Source: Agromyces sp. LHK192 (GTDB taxonomy: Bacteria > Actinomycetota > Actinomycetes > Actinomycetales > Microbacteriaceae). Taken from it: a stretch of 64,000 bases of DNA. Of the stretch, positions 60,630 through 64,000 are shown in pieces; position 1 is the first letter of the stretch, and each line of letters starts with the position of its first letter. Below the pieces are notes generated by a model that saw only the letters and a program-made list of their open reading frames with translations, had not been told where the DNA came from and made no database searches. The stretch covers positions 1,240,001 to 1,304,000 of the forward strand of contig NZ_CP034753.1 of NCBI RefSeq assembly GCF_004006235.1. Direction: 5' to 3'. The position numbers and the translations under genes are program-made.

Positions 60630-62144
60630 GTGAGTCAAGAGTTCGTCGCCCGTCGTAGTGCCTGGATCTCTCGAGAGGAGCTCGCCGAGCGCATCATCCC
60701 GCTCGTCGGCGGCCTCTACCGCGACCTCGGGGTGGTGACCTCCATCCACGGCCGCCGCCTCATCAACCTGTCGCCGGTCGACCTGCTGAAGGCGCACCGG
60801 TTCTCGCGCAAGGCCGGCGACCGCGAACTCGACCCGGCCGACACGATCCGCATGCTCGAGGCCCTCCGCGAGGTCGCGCCCGGCCCCGCCTCGATCGACG
60901 TCGCCCGACTCGTGCAGCGCCACGCCGAGCAGGTCGCGGCCGGCGGGGCATCCGACCTCGTCGCGTTCCTGCGCAGCGAACTCGCCCCCGTGCTCGTCGC
61001 CGACGACGCCGCGCCGACCGAGGGAACCGACGTCGTGCTCTACGGCTTCGGTCGCATCGGGCGCCTGCTCGCCCGCATCCTCATCGCCCACACCGGCGGC
61101 GGACAGGGCCTGCGCCTGCGCGCGATCGTCGTGCGCAAGGGCGGCGCGAACGACCTGCAGAAGCGCGCCAGCCTGCTGCGCCGCGACTCGGTGCACGGCC
61201 CCTTCCAGGGCACCATCGAGGTCGACGAGGACAACGACACGATCCTCGCCAACGGCACGCTGATCCAGGTCATCTACTCCGACGACCCGGCGTCGATCGA
61301 CTACACCGCGTACGGCATCTCCGACGCCATCGTCGTCGACAACACCGGCCGCTGGCGCGACGAGGCGGGCCTGGAGCAGCACCTCCGGTCGACCGGCGTC
61401 GCCCGGGTGCTGCTCACGGCGCCCGGCAAGAGCCCGATCAAGAACATCGTGCACGGCATCAACCACGACGCCATCGAGGCGTCCGACCGCATCCTGTCGG
61501 CCGCGAGCTGCACGACCAACGCGATCACGCCGGTGCTCGGGGCCATCGACGAGGCCTACGGCGTCGTGCGCGGACACGTCGAGACCGTGCACTCGTTCAC
61601 GAACGACCAGAACCTGATCGACAACTTCCACAAGGGCGACCGTCGCGGGCGCTCGGCCGTGCTGAACATGGTCATCGCCGAGACGGGCGCGGCCAAGGCC
61701 GTGTCGAAGGCGTTGCCGCAGCTCGAGGGCAAACTCACCGGCAGTGCGATCCGCGTTCCCACGCCGGATGTCTCGCTCGCGATCCTCAACCTCCAGCTCG
61801 AGCGCCCCACCGACAAGCAGACCCTGAACACGTACCTGCGCCAGGTGTCGCTCACCTCGCCGCTGCGCCAGCAGGTCGACTACATCGAATCGCCCGAGGT
61901 CGTCTCGACCGACTTCGTCGGCTCGAACCGCGCGGGCATCGTCGACGGCCTCGCGACCATCGCCGACGGCACCGACGTCGTGCTCTACGTCTGGTACGAC
62001 AACGAGTACGGCTACTCGTGCCAGGTCGTCCGCGTCATCGAGGCGATGGCCGGCACCCACCCGGTCGTGCTCCCCGAGCGCGAGCCGGTGCGCGTCGAGC
62101 AGATCGCCGCGGCCGTCGATGCGGGCGTGCTCGTCGAGCACTGA
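60630..62144 (+). CDS. Long-form glyceraldehyde-3-phosphate dehydrogenase (GapB type)
   Basis: A 504-residue enzyme, about 150 residues longer than glycolytic GAPDH. The extra N-terminal part (WISREELAERIIPLVGGLYRDLGVVTSIHGRRL, helical) precedes the Rossmann motif LYGFGRIGRLLARIL. The nucleophile is Cys294 in SAASCTTNAI, and WYDNEYGYSCQVVR ends the catalytic domain. It resembles Corynebacterium GapB, which works in the gluconeogenic direction with NADP. GTG at 60630 follows GGAGAGGA. A hairpin ends the unit at 62160-62193. Confidence 0.92.
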   Translation: MSQEFVARRSAWISREELAERIIPLVGGLYRDLGVVTSIHGRRLINLSPVDLLKAHRFSRKAGDRELDPADTIRMLEALREVAPGPASIDVARLVQRHAEQVAAGGASDLVAFLRSELAPVLVADDAAPTEGTDVVLYGFGRIGRLLARILIAHTGGGQGLRLRAIVVRKGGANDLQKRASLLRRDSVHGPFQGTIEVDEDNDTILANGTLIQVIYSDDPASIDYTAYGISDAIVVDNTGRWRDEAGLEQHLRSTGVARVLLTAPGKSPIKNIVHGINHDAIEASDRILSAASCTTNAITPVLGAIDEAYGVVRGHVETVHSFTNDQNLIDNFHKGDRRGRSAVLNMVIAETGAAKAVSKALPQLEGKLTGSAIRVPTPDVSLAILNLQLERPTDKQTLNTYLRQVSLTSPLRQQVDYIESPEVVSTDFVGSNRAGIVDGLATIADGTDVVLYVWYDNEYGYSCQVVRVIEAMAGTHPVVLPEREPVRVEQIAAAVDAGVLVEH

Positions 62145-62159
62145 CCCCGATCGAGACGA

Positions 62160-62193
62160 ACGGATGCCTCGGGCGCGAGCCCGGGGCATCCGT
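62160..62193. terminator. Hairpin after GAPDH
   Basis: Fifteen pairs (one T-G wobble) with a GCGA tetraloop. The outer arms are CGGATGCC (62161-62168) and GGCATCCG (62185-62192), another inverted pair of the enriched octamer. Confidence 0.85.
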
Positions 62194-62216
62194 CGTCTCT
62201 GCGCATTCCGGCGGGG

Positions 62217-62222
62217 TAGCGT
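62217..62222 (+). promoter_or_regulatory. -10 box of the SDR gene
   Basis: TAGCGT; the predicted start is about 28 bases before the ATG, leaving room for the GGAGAGG ribosome site. Confidence 0.4.
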
Positions 62223-62255
62223 AGCCCGCGTGGACGGCGACGGAGAGGGCACGAC

Positions 62256-63044
62256 ATGGAACTGACCGGGACATCGGCGATCGTCACCGGCGGGGCCTCC
62301 GGCCTCGGCAACGCCACCGCCCGCGCGCTGATCGACGGCGGGGCATCCGTGGTCATCGTCGACCTGCCGGGGCCCCGAGGCGAGGAGGCGGCGGCCGCGC
62401 TCGGCGATCGGGCGAGCTTCGTCGCGGCGGATGTCGCCGACGAGGCCCAGGTGCGCGCGGCCGTCGAGGCCGCGCAGGCGCTCGCGCCGCTGCGCGTCGC
62501 GGTGAACTGCGCGGGCATCGCCACCGCGGGGCGCACGGTCGGCCGGGACGGCGCGGCGCCGCTCGACGTGTTCGAGCGCACGATCCGGGTGAACCTCATC
62601 GGGACGTTCAACGTGACGAGGCTCGCCGCCGAGGCGATGGCCGCGAACGAGCCCGTGTCCGCCGGGGTTCCCGGGGGACCTGAGACCCCGGAGCGCGGCG
62701 TCATCGTGAACACCGCGTCGGTCGCGGCGTTCGACGGCCAGATCGGCCAGGCCGCCTACTCGGCGTCGAAGGGCGCGGTCGCGGCCATGACGCTGCCGAT
62801 CGCGCGCGACCTCTCGAAGCTGCTGATCCGCGTGATGACGATCGCGCCCGGCATCTTCGAGACGCCGATGATGGCCGGGATGCCGCAGGACGTGCAGGAC
62901 TCGCTCGCCGCGCAGGTGCCGCACCCGTCGCGGCTCGGCTCGCCGGCCGAGTACGCCGACCTGGTGCGGGCGATCGTCGCGAACCCGATGCTCAACGGCG
63001 AGGTGATCCGCCTCGACGGCGCGATCCGGATGCAGCCGAAGTAG
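62256..63044 (+). CDS. SDR-family dehydrogenase (3-hydroxyacyl-CoA dehydrogenase type II-like)
   Basis: A 262-residue classical short-chain dehydrogenase. The cofactor motif TGGASGLG with an Asp after strand 2 (VVIVDLPG) suggests NAD. NCAG, Ser in [13 protein letters not shown], and YSASK complete the active site. [14 protein letters not shown] is typical of HSD10-like 3-hydroxyacyl-CoA dehydrogenases. Single gene. Possible role in fatty-acid or branched-chain oxidation. Confidence 0.93.
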   Translation: MELTGTSAIVTGGASGLGNATARALIDGGASVVIVDLPGPRGEEAAAALGDRASFVAADVADEAQVRAAVEAAQALAPLRVAVNCAGIATAGRTVGRDGAAPLDVFERTIRVNLIGTFNVTRLAAEAMAANEPVSAGVPGGPETPERGVIVNTASVAAFDGQIGQAAYSASKGAVAAMTLPIARDLSKLLIRVMTIAPGIFETPMMAGMPQDVQDSLAAQVPHPSRLGSPAEYADLVRAIVANPMLNGEVIRLDGAIRMQPK

Positions 63045-63086
63045 CGGCATCCGGATCGCGTCGCGGGATGGTGCGTCGGCCGACGG

Positions 63087-64000
63087 TCAGCTCGACCAGT
63101 CGGCGCCGAGCGATCGCTGCCGCGAGGCGCGGGCCGCGCGCACCGCGAACAGCACCGAGTTGGCGATCACGCCTCCGACGATCGTCGCGATGAGCAGGAT
63201 CGGCAGCACCTGCTGCGCGGCGGCGTCGAGGTTGGCCTCGAACAGGGCCTCGAACCCCGGCGCGAACAGCTGCCCTGAGACGGTCAGCCAGATCGCCGGC
63301 ACTCCGAGTGCGAGGTTCAGCGCGATCGTGACGGCGGCGATCGGCCAGGTGTAGCCGACCCGGTACATCCACACCGTGCGCGCCGCCTCGAGCGCGAACA
63401 GCACGAGGTAGTACGGCATCCAGGACGACCACAGCGCGGGATCGAACACCGGCAGGATGCCGTCGGCGTCGCCGCCGGGGCTCGGAGCGAGTTGCTGCCA
63501 CACGAGGAATCCGACCAGCACGACGAGCCAGAACAGGCTGCCGATCAGCAGCATGCGCCGGTCGGAACGTGGTTCGGCGGGGAGGTCTCGCAGGTCGGCC
63601 GGAGTCCACTCCGCGACCTCGACCTCGGCGGCCGGCGCCCGGTCGATCAGGGCGAACACGAGAGTCACCCAGAACGCGGCCGAGGTCGCGACGAGCACCG
63701 AGATGCCCCACGTCGACCCGATGAGCCCCGGGTTCGCGTCGCCCGAGATGAATTGCGAGAGCACCCAGGCGCCGGCGACCGTCGGCACGACGATGATCTC
63801 GACGAGGATGAGGATGCGCTTCCAGGTGTCGTACCACCTCGGGCCGATGAGCATCGGCGGGCGGTCGGCGTATTCGACGGCCAGGAGGGCCGGGTTGCCG
63901 AGCGCGGCGAGGGCGTCGTGCTCGGCGGCATCCGACGTGGATGCACCGGAATCGATGCGGGCGTCGATGTCGTCGCGGATCCGCTCGGCGAGTTCGCGGG
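63087..64000 (-). CDS. HAAS-domain membrane protein, 5' end outside the window
   Basis: The frame continues to the right edge, so the start is missing; about 304 codons are seen. The visible N-terminal part (ELAERIRDDIDARIDSGAS, ALAALGNPALLAVEYADRP) is a HAAS/permease-prefix-like regulatory domain. About six membrane segments follow (WKRILILVEIIVVPTVAGAWVL and others). Such proteins often sit beside a PadR regulator that senses envelope stress; that neighbour would lie beyond the window. Confidence 0.8.
   Translation of the reverse strand, partial: RELAERIRDDIDARIDSGASTSDAAEHDALAALGNPALLAVEYADRPPMLIGPRWYDTWKRILILVEIIVVPTVAGAWVLSQFISGDANPGLIGSTWGISVLVATSAAFWVTLVFALIDRAPAAEVEVAEWTPADLRDLPAEPRSDRRMLLIGSLFWLVVLVGFLVWQQLAPSPGGDADGILPVFDPALWSSWMPYYLVLFALEAARTVWMYRVGYTWPIAAVTIALNLALGVPAIWLTVSGQLFAPGFEALFEANLDAAAQQVLPILLIATIVGGVIANSVLFAVRAARASRQRSLGADWSS

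Overview
The window is GC-rich DNA (about 70% G+C by eye) from an actinomycete. Codon use, a 6C RNA next to a tad pilus locus, long-tailed TopA and long GapB-type GAPDH all fit Actinomycetota. The recurring octamer GGCATCCG and the general gene style suggest Microbacteriaceae, perhaps near Agromyces; the genus is a guess. There are no insertion sequences, integrases, rRNAs or CRISPR arrays. Genes are tightly packed, with many ATGA/GTGA start-stop overlaps.

Layout. (1) 1-21.6 kb is a polysaccharide (capsule/exopolysaccharide) locus: a polyisoprenyl-phosphate sugar transferase, an Alg14-Alg13-type glycosyltransferase, six other glycosyltransferases, a Wzx-like flippase, a polymerase/ligase, a Wzz-like chain-length protein, two hexapeptide acyltransferases, a WS/DGAT-like acyltransferase, an SGNH lipoprotein, a secreted subtilase, two VanZ-like proteins and UDP-glucose dehydrogenase. 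A minus-strand operon (5.2-11.0 kb) and plus-strand operons flank it. (2) 21.7-28.5 kb is housekeeping: tRNA-Pro, metallophosphoesterase, class A PBP with PASTA domains, a small DUF4177-like protein, RidA and acetyl-CoA synthetase. (3) 28.7-38.9 kb holds a 6C small RNA, a compact tad locus, topA, tmk, holB and a secreted alpha/beta hydrolase. This order resembles the acs-tad-topA region of other actinobacteria. (4) 38.9-42.5 kb holds tRNA-Thr, a Gfo/Idh/MocA oxidoreductase, a PBP4-type carboxypeptidase and nicotinamidase. (5) 42.5-60.5 kb is an aromatic amine and homoprotocatechuate catabolic island. AraC regulator, amine permease, copper amine oxidase, TetR and aldehyde dehydrogenase would turn an arylethylamine into an arylacetate. 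HpaD, HpaE, an FAH-RraA fusion, HpaH and HpaI would then take homoprotocatechuate to pyruvate and succinate semialdehyde. A GntR regulator, a ThDP enzyme and a NIPSNAP-like protein belong to the same block. (6) 60.6-64 kb holds a long GAPDH, an SDR and the 3' part of a membrane protein.

Features beyond single genes: (a) GGCATCCG/CGGATGCC occurs about 50 times by hand count, carries unusual codons, and in inverted pairs builds terminators; (b) TANNNT-N6/7-start promoters at many genes suggest frequent leaderless mRNAs; (c) palindromes centred on GTATAC define a probable GntR regulon in the hpa block; (d) a shared 16-mer lies upstream of both the AraC/permease pair and the amine oxidase; (e) period-15 tandem repeats recur at gene ends; (f) a 31-bp inverted repeat followed by a hexanucleotide repeat sits inside the hpa operon.
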